Positions 8,458 to 18,309 of a stretch of DNA of 64,000 nucleotides are shown in pieces (position 1 is the first letter of the stretch; each line of letters starts with the position of its first letter). Position numbers and translations under genes: made by a program. Under the pieces are notes generated by a model that did no database searches, was not told the DNA's origin, and saw only the letters and a program-made list of their open reading frames with translations. This DNA is from Kalmanozyma brasiliensis GHG001 (Eukaryota > Basidiomycota > Ustilaginomycetes > Ustilaginales): NCBI RefSeq assembly GCF_000497045.1, contig NW_015961956.1, positions 1 to 64,000 on the forward strand, written 5' to 3'.

Positions 8458-8943
8458 CTAATGTTTGGACGGTGGCTCCGGCGCAGTGTTGGTCGACTTC
8501 CACTCCTGCACCGCCTTGTCTGCTGCCCTGAACGCCTCCATACCCGCTGGCATGCCCACGTACGTCGCCACCTGAAGCAGGCACTCCTGGATCTCGGTCT
8601 CGGTGACGCCGTTGTTGAGCGCGCCTCGCACGTGCGTTGCCAGTTCGGTCGACTTGCCCAGCGCCGCCAGCATGCCGAGGTTGAGAATGCTTCGATCGCG
8701 TCGAGCCAGGCCGGGTCGGGACCAAATGCCACCCCAGGCGTATTCGGTCGCGAGCTGCTGCATCGGCATTGTGAAGGAGCTCGCGTTGGCCAAGCTGCGG
8801 TTGACGTATTCCTCGCCGACTACCTGACGGCGGATCGAGTCGCCCGTCGAGTGAAGGACTTTGTGCAGCTCGTCCCATTCTGCTGTGCGCCCTGACGAGG
8901 GCGTGGACGAGGTGCCGGCGCTGGGATGGTTCGAAGAAGACAT
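8458..8943 (-). CDS. Carboxymuconolactone decarboxylase family protein
   Basis: 161 aa, intronless, from an ATG at 8943. After a Ser-rich start the protein matches the CMD fold: YAWGGIWSRPGLARRDRSI, then NNGVTETEIQECLLQ and YVGMPAGMEAFRAA, covering most of residues 65-148. This is the gamma-CMD (PcaC-like) pattern rather than the redox CxxC AhpD type, since no CxxC is present. PcaC converts 4-carboxymuconolactone to 3-oxoadipate enol-lactone in protocatechuate breakdown, but many fungal members are uncharacterised, so the substrate is not certain. It lies 216 bp from the methyltransferase stop, on the same strand. Confidence 0.88.
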   Translation of the reverse strand: MSSSNHPSAGTSSTPSSGRTAEWDELHKVLHSTGDSIRRQVVGEEYVNRSLANASSFTMPMQQLATEYAWGGIWSRPGLARRDRSILNLGMLAALGKSTELATHVRGALNNGVTETEIQECLLQVATYVGMPAGMEAFRAADKAVQEWKSTNTAPEPPSKH

Positions 8944-9159
8944 GATTCCCGATGCGACGATGGTGACGTTCGTTGTAAGAGCCGGGTCGTGCTACGAAAG
9001 AAGATCGACGATGGAGGCGGCAACTCGGCAGCCGATTACAGCCGGCTCTTCCAAGACGCGCTTTCACTCGGCTCAGATTCAGGGTCCAGCATGCGCGCTT
9101 TCTGCACACGGTCCAGCTCAACATGACTCGCAATTAGCATCAATGGCATCGTCTACACG

Positions 9160-9970
9160 CTACACACGCGTCGCCATCCCGAGCCCGTTCTTGAAGGGCA
9201 TCGCAGCAACGTACCAGCCTTTAGACTCGAGATACTCTCGCAACTTTGCGTACGTGCCGATCTCGATACCGGTGAGCCAGTTGTCGATGAAGATGACGGC
9301 GTCCTGCTTGAGCGACGGCTCGAGCAGCTTGAATGTAGGTAGGGCCACTGCGCGATCAAAATAGACGATAGCAGAGATGAGTATCAGCGCGATCTTAACG
9401 ACGGCGCATGAACGGAGGTCTTGACTCACTCTCTGCCCAGATATCGAACAGCACAGCGTCGAGACTGTCTGCCTCGATGTTGGCCCTCTCGGTCAGCTCG
9501 AGGATGTCGCCCTTGAGCATGGTAAATCCCGGGATGTCGTTGGTGCCCTTCGGCAGCTTCATGGCCTGAGCCAGGTTGCCGATCGCAGCGTCGACCTTGT
9601 GCTCCTCCTTCTCGGTGCCCCACACCATCGCCGGCAATCCACCTGGCTTGCCAGCTGCAGCATCAGCCGCCTGCGAAGCGAGCAAGAAGTAGATCGTCGA
9701 AACGCCGTACGACGTACCCGCTTCAAAGATGCGTCGCGCCTTCTTGTTGCGCAACACCGCGTAGATCAGCTCCGACTTGTCCTGCTCGAGCGCGACCATC
9801 TTGTCCTTGTAGACACTGAAGTCGCGCGCCTGCACATTCTGGTTGTTCAGCGAAGAGATGCCCGTGCCCTGCGCATCTTGCTGCTCGGACAGGGCGTGGA
9901 GGTGCGTCACGAGCTGAGCCGCTTCGGGGTGCTCGCGGTACAGGATGGTGGACTTGTACAAGTCAGACAT
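9160..9970 (-). CDS. SAM-dependent methyltransferase (O-methyltransferase-like)
   Basis: Two exons: 9970-9430 and 9347-9160. The 82-bp intron 9348-9429 has a GTGAGT donor and a CGCAG acceptor. The spliced protein is 242 aa, joining ...LFDIWAE to MALPTFKLLEPS. Residues about 75-95 hold the SAM-binding motif FEAGTSYGVSTIYFLLASQ, followed by an acidic residue pattern, GDILEL and AVLFDIW, and a C-terminal FIDNW, as in class I O-methyltransferases acting on small molecules. The N-terminus (SDLYKSTILYREHP) is common in basidiomycete homologues. Substrate unknown. It is divergent from the transporter at 10315 across 344 bp. Confidence 0.85.
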
Positions 9971-10314
9971 GGTCGATGCTGTTGTGGTAGGAGTGAAGGC
10001 TGCAGTCCGTCGAAAGCGATGGTGTCGATTGCATCAGGAGGCTGCAAGACTCGACTCCGACATCGCAAGTGCGGGGAAGGACGGACTGACTTTCTTCCGG
10101 AGGCTCAAAGTTGGTCCTCCTTGACCCGGCGGTGACGGTGCTCGAATTTGACCGCGAATTTGACCGGTGCTTTCGCCGAAGACTCTAAGACGCAGCGAAA
10201 TTTTGACAGGTGCTCACCTGTGCCCGCGTTGACTCACAGTGTTGGTCTCGAGAGGTCGTGTCCTCCTAGCCTCGTGACTCGACTATCTTTCGGATCGACG
10301 CCGTCAACACCAGC
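9971..10314. promoter_or_regulatory. Divergent promoter region: methyltransferase / transporter
   Basis: 344 bp between two divergent start codons (9970 minus, 10315 plus). It has a reiterated GAATTTGACC motif at about 10144-10164, but no TATA is evident. Its size allows a shared control region. Confidence 0.45.
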
Positions 10315-11940
10315 ATGTCGTTACAGTCCGGTGCCAGCTCGAGCCGGGCGGCTCTTGCCCCCGGTGGCGCTTCCTCGTCGCGTCTCCAGCAACGCCGTCC
10401 TTCGCGATCCTCAAACACCGACGCTTCCGAGGCAAACGACTTTCGAGCACGCATGGCGTCGACACCGCAGTACGCTTCAAACCAAGCCATCGTTGAGGAC
10501 GACGAAGATGGGCAGGAGCACTACCGGAGCAAACACAGCGACAGCAAAGGATCGAGCGACGACGAGAACCCGCCCACGCCCCCCATCCTCACTGCATCGT
10601 ACCCACCTTCTCAGCGTCGTCCGTCCACTTCGTCAGCTGGCGACACAGTTGCGCTTGATCTACCGCCAATAGACCGAGGTCCAGCAGCGTGGCGCTTCGT
10701 GATATGCGGCTTTGTCATCTGGTCGATGGTGTGGGGCATCGCCTATTCGTACGGAAGCTTCCAGGACTACCACGAGCACAATCCGGAATCCCCATTCTAC
10801 GGCAACAGCGTCACCAGCATCTCGGCCGTCGGCACTCTCGTCATTGGCTGTCAGCACTTTGTGCCTCTGCTGCTCCGAGGCTTCACCACGACGTATGCAC
10901 ACCTGCATCGCAAGATGGTGATGGTGAGCCTGGTGCTCAGTGCGCTCTCCATCCTGATCGCTTCCTTCTCGACCAACATTGCTATGCTGATCGCGTTCCA
11001 AGGCGTGTTCTTCGGCATCACCAGCGGCGTTCTTCTGACACCTGTCGTGCTGTATCTCGGACAGTGGTTCGATAAGAAGAGGGGCTTTGCGACGAGTGCC
11101 ATCTTCATGGGTTCAGGTGTTGGCGGCGTGGTGTTCCCCCTCGCATTGAACGCTCTGCTGACGTCGGTTGGCTTTGCCTGGACCATGCGCGTCTGGGCGC
11201 TCGCTCAGCTGCTGCTCAACGGGACAGCGCTGTACCTTGTCAAGCCACGGATCGAACCCTCGCAGTCTCACAAAGGGCTGCCGTCGTCGAGAAAGGAGCT
11301 GCTTCGCGTGCTGCTGCCTGGCGATTTGCGACCCCTGCTGAGCCCAATCGCTATCATCTACTTCGTGGTCATCATGCTCCAAGCATTCGGTTGGTACATT
11401 GTCTCGCTGTACATCGCGACGTACGCCACTGCTCTGGGGTTCAATTCGACGATCTCGACTGGGATCCTATCCGCATTCAACGCCTCGGCGATCATCGGGT
11501 ACCTCGTCACCGGTCCGGCTATCGACCGACTCTCTTTCACCCTGGCAATGTCCGTCTCCTGCGGTCTGTGCTCCATCTTGGCCCTTCTGCTGTTCGGCTT
11601 CGCAACATCGCTCCCGCTGGTCCTCGTGTTCGTCCTCACCTTTGGCGCGGTAGGCGGCGGCTTTGGATGCTTCATCACGCCTATCGCGCGCGATGTGGCG
11701 GAGAGCACGCGGTCGGACAATGCGCTTCAGTTCTTGTGTTGGATGTTTATTAGGGGCATTGCGGCGGTGGCAGGACCGCTGATCGGGTCCGCGCTGTACA
11801 GGCCGGATGTTGTTACGAGGGACGTGAAGGGTGAGTATGGGATCAATGGGTTTAGGGGACTGATTGTGTTTGTGGGCGTGTCAATGGGCTTGGCTAGTGC
11901 TGCTGCTTTGGGAGGGTGGTGGTGGCGAAGACGAGGGTGA
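10315..11940 (+). CDS. MFS transporter, monocarboxylate transporter (MCT) type
   Basis: 541 aa without introns. The first 120 residues are a Ser-rich cytosolic tail. Then come about 12 hydrophobic segments, beginning FVICGFVIWSMVWGIAYSYG, with the MCT-like SYGSFQDYHE loop after the first segment and YLGQWFDKKRGFATSAIFMG in the middle, the loop typical of fungal Mch/MCT proteins. The closing segment ends in WWWRRRG. Family members move monocarboxylates, riboflavin or related small acids across the plasma or vacuole membrane, and many fungal ones have no known cargo. It is a neighbour of the methyltransferase and CMD genes, so it could export or import a related compound (inference only). Confidence 0.9.
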   Translation: MSLQSGASSSRAALAPGGASSSRLQQRRPSRSSNTDASEANDFRARMASTPQYASNQAIVEDDEDGQEHYRSKHSDSKGSSDDENPPTPPILTASYPPSQRRPSTSSAGDTVALDLPPIDRGPAAWRFVICGFVIWSMVWGIAYSYGSFQDYHEHNPESPFYGNSVTSISAVGTLVIGCQHFVPLLLRGFTTTYAHLHRKMVMVSLVLSALSILIASFSTNIAMLIAFQGVFFGITSGVLLTPVVLYLGQWFDKKRGFATSAIFMGSGVGGVVFPLALNALLTSVGFAWTMRVWALAQLLLNGTALYLVKPRIEPSQSHKGLPSSRKELLRVLLPGDLRPLLSPIAIIYFVVIMLQAFGWYIVSLYIATYATALGFNSTISTGILSAFNASAIIGYLVTGPAIDRLSFTLAMSVSCGLCSILALLLFGFATSLPLVLVFVLTFGAVGGGFGCFITPIARDVAESTRSDNALQFLCWMFIRGIAAVAGPLIGSALYRPDVVTRDVKGEYGINGFRGLIVFVGVSMGLASAAALGGWWWRRRG

Positions 11941-12612
11941 TGGGTTTACGACGGTGATGGATAAGAATGGAACTCAAAGGTTGACTTGTGCACGCAATGC
12001 ATTACTTCAAGTTCAGATGAAGCTGTGTAGACAATGAGAACGTCATGATGGAGAAGATGCTGAGAAGACGACACGAACAAAAGTAGCAGAAGGCGAGACG
12101 CTTCGACACTGAACTTCGCTACGATCCAAGCTGGAACAATGTCGTGCGAGACGACATTGAAGCACTTGCCTTCGATCCGCGCTCCTCTTGTCTCTCTCCC
12201 AGCTGCCGCCCACTTTGCGTCTGGGACACTTGTGTGAAAAGGGAGTTTTCCTCGCTGCGCCATTTCATTTCATTTCGATGTGAAGCGACGTGACGCGTAC
12301 TTCGATCCAGTCACAAGGCAGAAGCGCACTCGTGTGACTTCATAGAAGTAGCTCGTGTGACTACATCGAGGCGTTGTTGGATGTTCTGATGAGCGGGTGG
12401 GTCTGTACTGCGCCGAATGCAGTCGAAGTTGGCCAGAGCGATCGACTACGAGCGGCGCAGCTCAATAAATTACTCGACCGAGCAGCTTTTCATCTCTTCA
12501 CACCGCCACCGTCAACCTCGACAAACTCCATCCGACCGACGAACCTACATCGCCAAACACCCATCTCTCGTCGTTCCCTGACACAAGTTCGAGCGCCTTT
12601 TGCCATCGAAAC
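11941..12612. other. Intergenic region
   Basis: 672 bp. It contains a short direct repeat, CTCGTGTGACT(T/A)CAT, twice at about 12331 and 12352, and a CATTTCATTTCATTTC tract near 12263. It presumably holds the 3' end of the transporter transcript and the promoter of the next gene. No gene seen. Confidence 0.55.
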
Positions 12613-14094
12613 ATGGGAAAGCGTCGGAAGCACGTCAAAGTCAAGGCGACTTTCGTCATCGAAGGGCTCGAGGAGGACGTCTCCTTCTCTATACGCCAAG
12701 GTAACGCTCTACAGTGCCAGCATCGCCAGCAGGCTTCGTCTCCCAGCACGGGTGACGACCACCATCATGACACGGTCGGTGCGGTGAACGCCAACCCCAC
12801 CATCATCGACGGCTCTCACGAGGTCGAGACCCAGACGCTGAGCAACATGCTTGTTCCGTCCAGCACTTCGTCTACCATCACTCCAGCTGCGTCGGAGTCA
12901 CCGGCCGCCACTTCCACCACAGTCCACTCCGTGCGTCCAAAGGCGACTCTTGCCCAAGTGAAAGCATGGCGATGGGACCTGCAGCGAGCCTTCCTTGATA
13001 AAGATTCGAACAGTCCGAACGGTCGGAAGCTCAATCCAGATGGCTTTGGGAGAGCGCACGAAGCGCTTCTGCAGATAGGCCGACACGGGATCGGCCTTGC
13101 GGATCTGATGGAGTCAAGACTTGGCAAGGTTGTCCGCCACGCCACCGACATCGCGATCACATACGATGGGGACCTCAACTTCGGGCAGCGTATCCGGCCT
13201 CTATCCGACAAGCTCACTGCTTTCGTCCAAGCCCGAGCAGCCAGCCTCGCAGTCTTCGAGATGCCAGACGAAGCTGAGCACAATACAATGGACACAAGCA
13301 CCGAACGTGCTCCTGAGGGTGCCGAGCGCAATGATGTCGTCACTGCGAATGACCAGCAGTCTGCCATTGGGCGTTCCCGCAGCGACGGTGATGGTCTTGT
13401 AGCATTCGCTCGAGCCGACGACATTCCCTCTGATCCCGAGGACGGCGACTGCTTACCATCCGAATCTGATTCGGACGAGGATCATCTCATCGACTCGGAC
13501 GGTGAAGACGGCCTGACTGACTCGGGCGATGAAGGAATTACCATGATCGGTTCGAAAGACGACAAGAGCAATGGTCGTGACTCAATCAAGGAGATCGACA
13601 AGCCGGCAACTTCAGACGAATCTTGGGTTGAGGACAATCGCCACGATACGAAGTATGCTCCAGCGGCTCGCCCGGGCACCTATCTGACCGGACCGGAACA
13701 TAATCGACAACGAATCCTGGTGCCTGTCGGAGTGCGTCGAGCATGGCAGTCGGACTTTCCGACCCTTGACCAGCCCCTTGAGGACGGGATGGTGGAGTCT
13801 CCTCAAGCATGCGCCCTCATGGCTTTCAAACGTCTTCGTACAACATACGGCGTTGGCTACGAGAATGACGCAGTCTCTGAACGGAGACCCGGTGTCTCAA
13901 AGTGTGATTATTGCTACCTTTTCGGCGTCGATTGCCCCCTCTACTCTGGAGAAACTGAGAGGCGGGTTCGAAGCGTTGTGGACCAGCACTTGAGAGTCAT
14001 CTACGCTTCCACGGACGCCTCACCTGCAATACTGGACGCCGCCCGTTCCATGGCTCTCTCGCTCGACCGACTCTATCGAACGCCGAAGCGCTGA
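12613..14094 (+). CDS. Unknown protein with half zinc-cluster motif
   Basis: 493 aa, one open frame from an ATG with a good context (AAACATGGG). The start is basic (MGKRRKHVKVK). Residues about 270-320 are strongly acidic (DSDEDHLIDSDGEDG). The C-terminal third is more ordered and holds KCDYCYLFGVDC (about residues 429-440), a C-x2-C-x6-C spacing equal to the first half of a fungal Zn2Cys6 cluster with no second half. That arrangement with an acidic region could suit a chromatin or nuclear protein, but I do not recognise the family. Codon usage is less biased than in neighbouring housekeeping genes, which suggests low expression or a fast-evolving lineage gene. Confidence 0.6.
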   Translation: MGKRRKHVKVKATFVIEGLEEDVSFSIRQGNALQCQHRQQASSPSTGDDHHHDTVGAVNANPTIIDGSHEVETQTLSNMLVPSSTSSTITPAASESPAATSTTVHSVRPKATLAQVKAWRWDLQRAFLDKDSNSPNGRKLNPDGFGRAHEALLQIGRHGIGLADLMESRLGKVVRHATDIAITYDGDLNFGQRIRPLSDKLTAFVQARAASLAVFEMPDEAEHNTMDTSTERAPEGAERNDVVTANDQQSAIGRSRSDGDGLVAFARADDIPSDPEDGDCLPSESDSDEDHLIDSDGEDGLTDSGDEGITMIGSKDDKSNGRDSIKEIDKPATSDESWVEDNRHDTKYAPAARPGTYLTGPEHNRQRILVPVGVRRAWQSDFPTLDQPLEDGMVESPQACALMAFKRLRTTYGVGYENDAVSERRPGVSKCDYCYLFGVDCPLYSGETERRVRSVVDQHLRVIYASTDASPAILDAARSMALSLDRLYRTPKR

Positions 14095-14746
14095 AGCAGG
14101 TCTTCTTGCGCCTGCTTTCCGATCGATGTACTCCCTCCAATACTGTACGTTTCACAAATACTCGCTGCGATGTTCAGCTCTCGCAAATCTCATTTTGTTT
14201 GTCTACATGCAGGTCTCCTCGTCTTGTTTATTGAGCAGCCTGATTCCTTCAAAGAGCCGGGCGAGGCCGTAGTGAAAAGATCGAAAGTAGTTAGTCACGC
14301 TTTCTGCGATATGGACACGTACGAGGAAGGTCAATTGTCACAGCGACGATGTTCTTTTCGCAATCTCAGGAGCTCGCAACTGGCGCAGTCGCGTGTGGAC
14401 GACCAAGTCTCGGGCCCGCTGAACGGCGGCTTGGTCCACAAGTGTGCCCACGTCTCTGCCATGTACACTGTGCGGTCGTCGCGACTGGCTCGACGCTACT
14501 TGCGACGACCGACAACACGGCTCCCAGTTCGATGCTAAGACAAGTAATGGCCAACCTGTCTCTTTACTGGGCCCAAGGTGTTGGTCAGTCAAGCCGGCGA
14601 GATCCCTCGACTCAGATCGACATTCGACGGCCAGAAGCACATCTCACGACACCCGTCTCGACACAACACATCCATGACTCACACCCAAAAAGAGACCACA
14701 TCGAATGCTGTTCATTCCCATCGATCGCGGCCCAGCATCTCGTGCA
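14095..14746. other. Convergent intergenic region
   Basis: 652 bp between two converging stops. Frames of 100-140 aa on both strands overlap each other and show no domain. Nothing supported. Confidence 0.55.
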
Positions 14747-16576
14747 CTACATCCCCTCCCCAAGCTTCAGCTCCGCGGCCTGATGATCGGCATGATTATC
14801 CACCGACTCGACACACCTCCTCACCACCGCTTCGACGATCAGCCTTCCCTTCACGCCCCCGTTCCCAAGCCCATCCTCCGCGTCGGCCCCGTACAGCGTC
14901 CTCGCCGCGCGTTCCGACAGCACGCCGAAAGCGCTCATGACCGTCTCGTATCCCGCGTAGGCCCCTGTGCTCGTCACCGGCATCATGTTCGGCGAAGGCG
15001 TAGGAGACTCGCTCTCCTCCTCCTGCGTGCTTCCATTTGCCGACTTCTTCGCCCGGGCACGCGCACGCGCCGTCTTGGGCTGGACCGAGTCCGCGACGCG
15101 CGTCATCTTCGCCATCATCCGTCGCTCCTGTGCTTCGGTATGCGATAGCGCGCGATCGGCAGCGGCGGCAGCGGTGGCGGCTTCGTGCTCCGCTTCAGCT
15201 GCCCGGAGCAGGCGCTTCTCTTCTTTCGAGGGGAGGTAGATCACTGCCGACTGGTCGAGTCCTTGAAGAATGTCCCGTTTGGTTCGGGAGGGAAGACCGA
15301 CGGTGGACTTGAGTAGGCGACGCTTGGTTTGCGCCGACATGGCCACCTCGTCTTCGATGGTGCTCGCTAGGATGGCCGCGTCGCTAGGGTCGACTGCTGC
15401 GACGGATGCGGAGGCGTCTGCGTCGAGTGTGGCGAGCGGAGGCGGGATGAGCTGCTGCTGTGCGATAGAGAAGCGGTAGGACCCAGCTGCGCCATTACCG
15501 ACGGGATACGCACGCTGATGCTCGCCGAAATGCGTAGCGGTGTGCACGAAAGGTTGCAGCATCTCGACTGCTTCCGCCGGTGAAAGAGCTCGGAGGCTGA
15601 GGTCTGATTCGGATGTAGCGAGGCGCGACGTCGCTGGGATTGGGTGTGCAATGCTGCCCTTGATCGTTCTCGCGTCGTTCTCGGTAGCCGCCACCTTCTC
15701 CAACGCGAGCACTCGCTGCACATGGCATTCGGTGCCTACCTCTGCTGCCATGAGGGACAGGAGCTTGAGCGAGTCCTTCATCGAGTCTGGGTCGAGGCCG
15801 ATGAGGGTGCCATCATCCAGTACACCGATCTCATATACGGCCGTGCCACCGCCTTCGAGCAGTCGCCACTTGAGCTGCGTGACGAGACGATCGAAGCGCT
15901 CCCTGCTGGGAGGGAGGATCTTGAGCTTGTACTCAAGATTGCCCTTCTGATCCACCTCTGGTGCTATTGGACCGAACGAAGACGGTGGAGTGACGCCACG
16001 GAAGTCGCTGTTTGAGGCAGTATTCGCTGTATTGTTGCCATTGACACTGTTGAGCGCGGGAGAGTTGCGCGACCGCGAGGCCATGATGGGATCGAGTCCG
16101 ACACCTTGCAGTGGTGATGAGGAGTAGGCGACCGTCTCGGAGGCCCTGCGCACTGCCGGGTGAAGGAGAGGCGAGCCTGATGTTTCACGACCGTCGCGCT
16201 GCGGAGACGCTTCGAGGCGTCCGTTGCGTGACGAGATCGCTGGTGCAGGCTGCGTATACGCGGGTCGATCGTCCTGAAGCTGCTGATCGATGCTTACGTC
16301 CATGTCGAGCGAGAAGAAGCCGTCAGCCTCGTCGCTGATGTCGGAGAGCGCATCGTCACAGGACATATTGAGCAGGTGCAGTTCAGGCAGCTGATGATCC
16401 TGCTCCTTGCGATTTCCGGTGCTAGCGAAAAGTCGATGTGCTTCGTCGCCGAACGGCTGATTGGAAGGCGGAGTGGGAGGCGCGGTCGTCGACGCGCTGG
16501 TAGATGCCGAAGTAGAGAGACGCGCTGACCAGGGCGAAGGTGTGCGCGGAGAAGTCGATATATGCTCTCCGAACAT
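14747..16576 (-). CDS. GTPBP1/2-type N-terminal domain protein lacking a GTPase domain
   Basis: 609 aa from the ATG at 16576 (the longer frame to 16639 begins with TTG). Residues 1-200 are low complexity. At about 215-290 is a block matching the N-terminal domain of GTPBP1/GTPBP2 translational GTPases: EYKLKILPPSRERFDRLVTQ, LKWRLLEGGGTAVYEIGVLD and SLKLLSLMAAEVG. In the usual proteins a G domain with GxxxxGKS follows at once. Here none is present in this frame or in any neighbouring frame. Instead come a Lys/Arg/Ala-rich helical segment (about 400-520) and a short ordered C-terminus. It may bind the same partners as GTPBP1/2, which act in ribosome rescue and mRNA decay, without hydrolysing GTP. 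Start choice among early ATGs is uncertain. Confidence 0.75.
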   Translation of the reverse strand: MFGEHISTSPRTPSPWSARLSTSASTSASTTAPPTPPSNQPFGDEAHRLFASTGNRKEQDHQLPELHLLNMSCDDALSDISDEADGFFSLDMDVSIDQQLQDDRPAYTQPAPAISSRNGRLEASPQRDGRETSGSPLLHPAVRRASETVAYSSSPLQGVGLDPIMASRSRNSPALNSVNGNNTANTASNSDFRGVTPPSSFGPIAPEVDQKGNLEYKLKILPPSRERFDRLVTQLKWRLLEGGGTAVYEIGVLDDGTLIGLDPDSMKDSLKLLSLMAAEVGTECHVQRVLALEKVAATENDARTIKGSIAHPIPATSRLATSESDLSLRALSPAEAVEMLQPFVHTATHFGEHQRAYPVGNGAAGSYRFSIAQQQLIPPPLATLDADASASVAAVDPSDAAILASTIEDEVAMSAQTKRRLLKSTVGLPSRTKRDILQGLDQSAVIYLPSKEEKRLLRAAEAEHEAATAAAAADRALSHTEAQERRMMAKMTRVADSVQPKTARARARAKKSANGSTQEEESESPTPSPNMMPVTSTGAYAGYETVMSAFGVLSERAARTLYGADAEDGLGNGGVKGRLIVEAVVRRCVESVDNHADHQAAELKLGEGM

Positions 16577-17346
16577 TGTTGTGCTTTGCCTTTGTTGTCG
16601 AGTAGATTCAGAGGCGATGACGAAGGGATATCCTGACAATCATGCTGCGGTATGTGTTGGAGAGAAGACTGCTTGGAGTTTGGCGACCACCTGAAGCGAA
16701 AGCGATCCTGCTGTGACCGCAACGGGAGGGACTGAGCCGAGCTTGTTCGGATGCTGAGCCTGTTGAGACGATGTGAGTGAGCGCGGGTGATGGTGACGAC
16801 GAGAGAGTGAGGATGAGGAGGAGAAGAGCAACCAAATTCGAGTCAGAGGAGCAGCTCCGCTAAGTTGCCGACGCGAGTGAATGCGCTCTGATCCGACTGC
16901 GCAGCCGGCTGCTTGAACCCTGGCGGCTCACCCGCATTATTTCATATCACCTGGCGTCGGAAGCAGGCCGTTGAGCGTGAGAATCTGGAGTAAGCAAATC
17001 GGGCCATCCGAAGATCGCGATTTGCTGCCACAGCGGCAAGGGCACGTCATGCCGCTCGGCGTGGTTCTGCGTGGCTGTGGTGATTTTCTTCAGCGGCGTG
17101 TGACCCGCTCGGATCATCCTCACTCAGCCAAAGGGCGTTCCTATCTTGAAACTTGCCTCCACCTCTTTCTTCCAATCACACTGCATTCGTATCACAAAGC
17201 GGTCCTTCCGACCATCATCACGGAGCATCTCAAGGCTGTCACACGCACGCTCTCCTCTACGGTCTTGAAGCCGACAACTCTGCGCGACTCGCTCCTCTGA
17301 TCAGACCCTGCACCGTCAGCTCGCCGTAGAAGAGCGCTCGCCCATC
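16577..17346. promoter_or_regulatory. Divergent promoter region: GTPBP-domain gene / Pom33
   Basis: 770 bp between divergent start codons. The stretch before 17347 is pyrimidine-rich (a likely leader). Short frames inside are not supported. Confidence 0.4.
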
Positions 17347-18309
17347 ATGGTAAGTTTGACATCCATCCATTTCTGTCTTCCCCTGCGTCACTCGTGCTCA
17401 TCCTTGCTTTCCTTGACTTTTACAATGCAGGCACGACCATCAGCATCAACGCCGCACCTCATCTGGGCTGCCGGCCACTTCCTCTGCTTCTTTGCAGGTC
17501 TCCGATACCTCGCCGGCACATTGATGTTTGCAACCTCGTCCGGTGGTCTCTCACGATGGTATACGGCCACCTACCTCGGCGCCATCATCTCGTATTGCGT
17601 CGTCGTCTACAAGTCGTTCGGCGTCCCTCAGCTCAACAAACCATACATCCAGCGTGCTCTGATGGACGAAAACGTCCAGTACCTCTTCCTCGCCGTCTAC
17701 TGGTTCATGTCCAAGCCCATCTTCATCACCTTGATTCCCTTCGTCACATTCTCGCTCTTCCACGTGCTCACCTTCCTGCGCACCACCGTCATCCCCATCA
17801 TCTTCCCCTCCGCCTCGCCCGCGCCGGGTGTCAACCAAGCCGCTGCCGGTGGAGCACCTGCCGCCCAACCCGCCGCACCACCCGCCAAGATCGCCAAATT
17901 CGTCCAAGGATGGGTCAAGGCCAACTACGACCCTGCCATGCGCTTCGTCGCGTATGCCGAGGTGGCCATCTTTGCGCGCGTCCTCTTTGGCGCCATACTC
18001 TTCCGCAACTCGCTCATGGCTCCGCTCTTCTACGCCCACTTCTTGCGCCTCAGGTTCTACATGAGCTCGTTCACCCGCGCAGCATTCCAGCACGTCAAGA
18101 GCGTACTGGATGGATACACGCAGCACCAGAGCTGCCCGCCCGTCGTCAGGAAGGCGTACCTGACCCTGACGGATCTGATCTCGAGGTACGCGAGCTCGGT
18201 GCTGTCGGTGCAGAACCCACCGGCGGCGGGGGCGGGACAACCAGCGGCGGGCGCGGCAGCGGCGAATGCGCCTGCTGCTGGTGCGGCAGGTGCTGCGCCA
18301 AGGAGGTAG
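17347..18309 (+). CDS. POM33: Transmembrane nucleoporin Pom33/TMEM33 (Tts1) family
   Basis: Exon 1 is only the start codon (17347-17349). It is followed directly by GTAAGT and an 81-bp intron to TGCAG at 17430. Exon 2 is 17431-18309, giving 293 aa beginning MARPSASTPHLIW. The intron length is a multiple of three and contains no stop, so reading through it gives a false 320-aa protein. The protein has several membrane segments (HFLCFFAGLRYLAGTLMF, LGAIISYCVVVYKSFG) and the family stretch VQYLFLAVYWFMSKPIFIT, then a cytosolic region and an Ala/Gly/Pro-rich tail. Pom33 proteins shape ER membrane and help insert nuclear pore complexes. Confidence 0.92.
   Translation: MVSLTSIHFCLPLRHSCSSLLSLTFTMQARPSASTPHLIWAAGHFLCFFAGLRYLAGTLMFATSSGGLSRWYTATYLGAIISYCVVVYKSFGVPQLNKPYIQRALMDENVQYLFLAVYWFMSKPIFITLIPFVTFSLFHVLTFLRTTVIPIIFPSASPAPGVNQAAAGGAPAAQPAAPPAKIAKFVQGWVKANYDPAMRFVAYAEVAIFARVLFGAILFRNSLMAPLFYAHFLRLRFYMSSFTRAAFQHVKSVLDGYTQHQSCPPVVRKAYLTLTDLISRYASSVLSVQNPPAAGAGQPAAGAAAANAPAAGAAGAAPRR

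Noticed and set aside
12701..12732. Possible intron (GTAACG...CAG) in the half-zinc-cluster gene
   Set aside because: Only 32 nt, below the usual minimum for fungal introns, and the frame is open without removing it.
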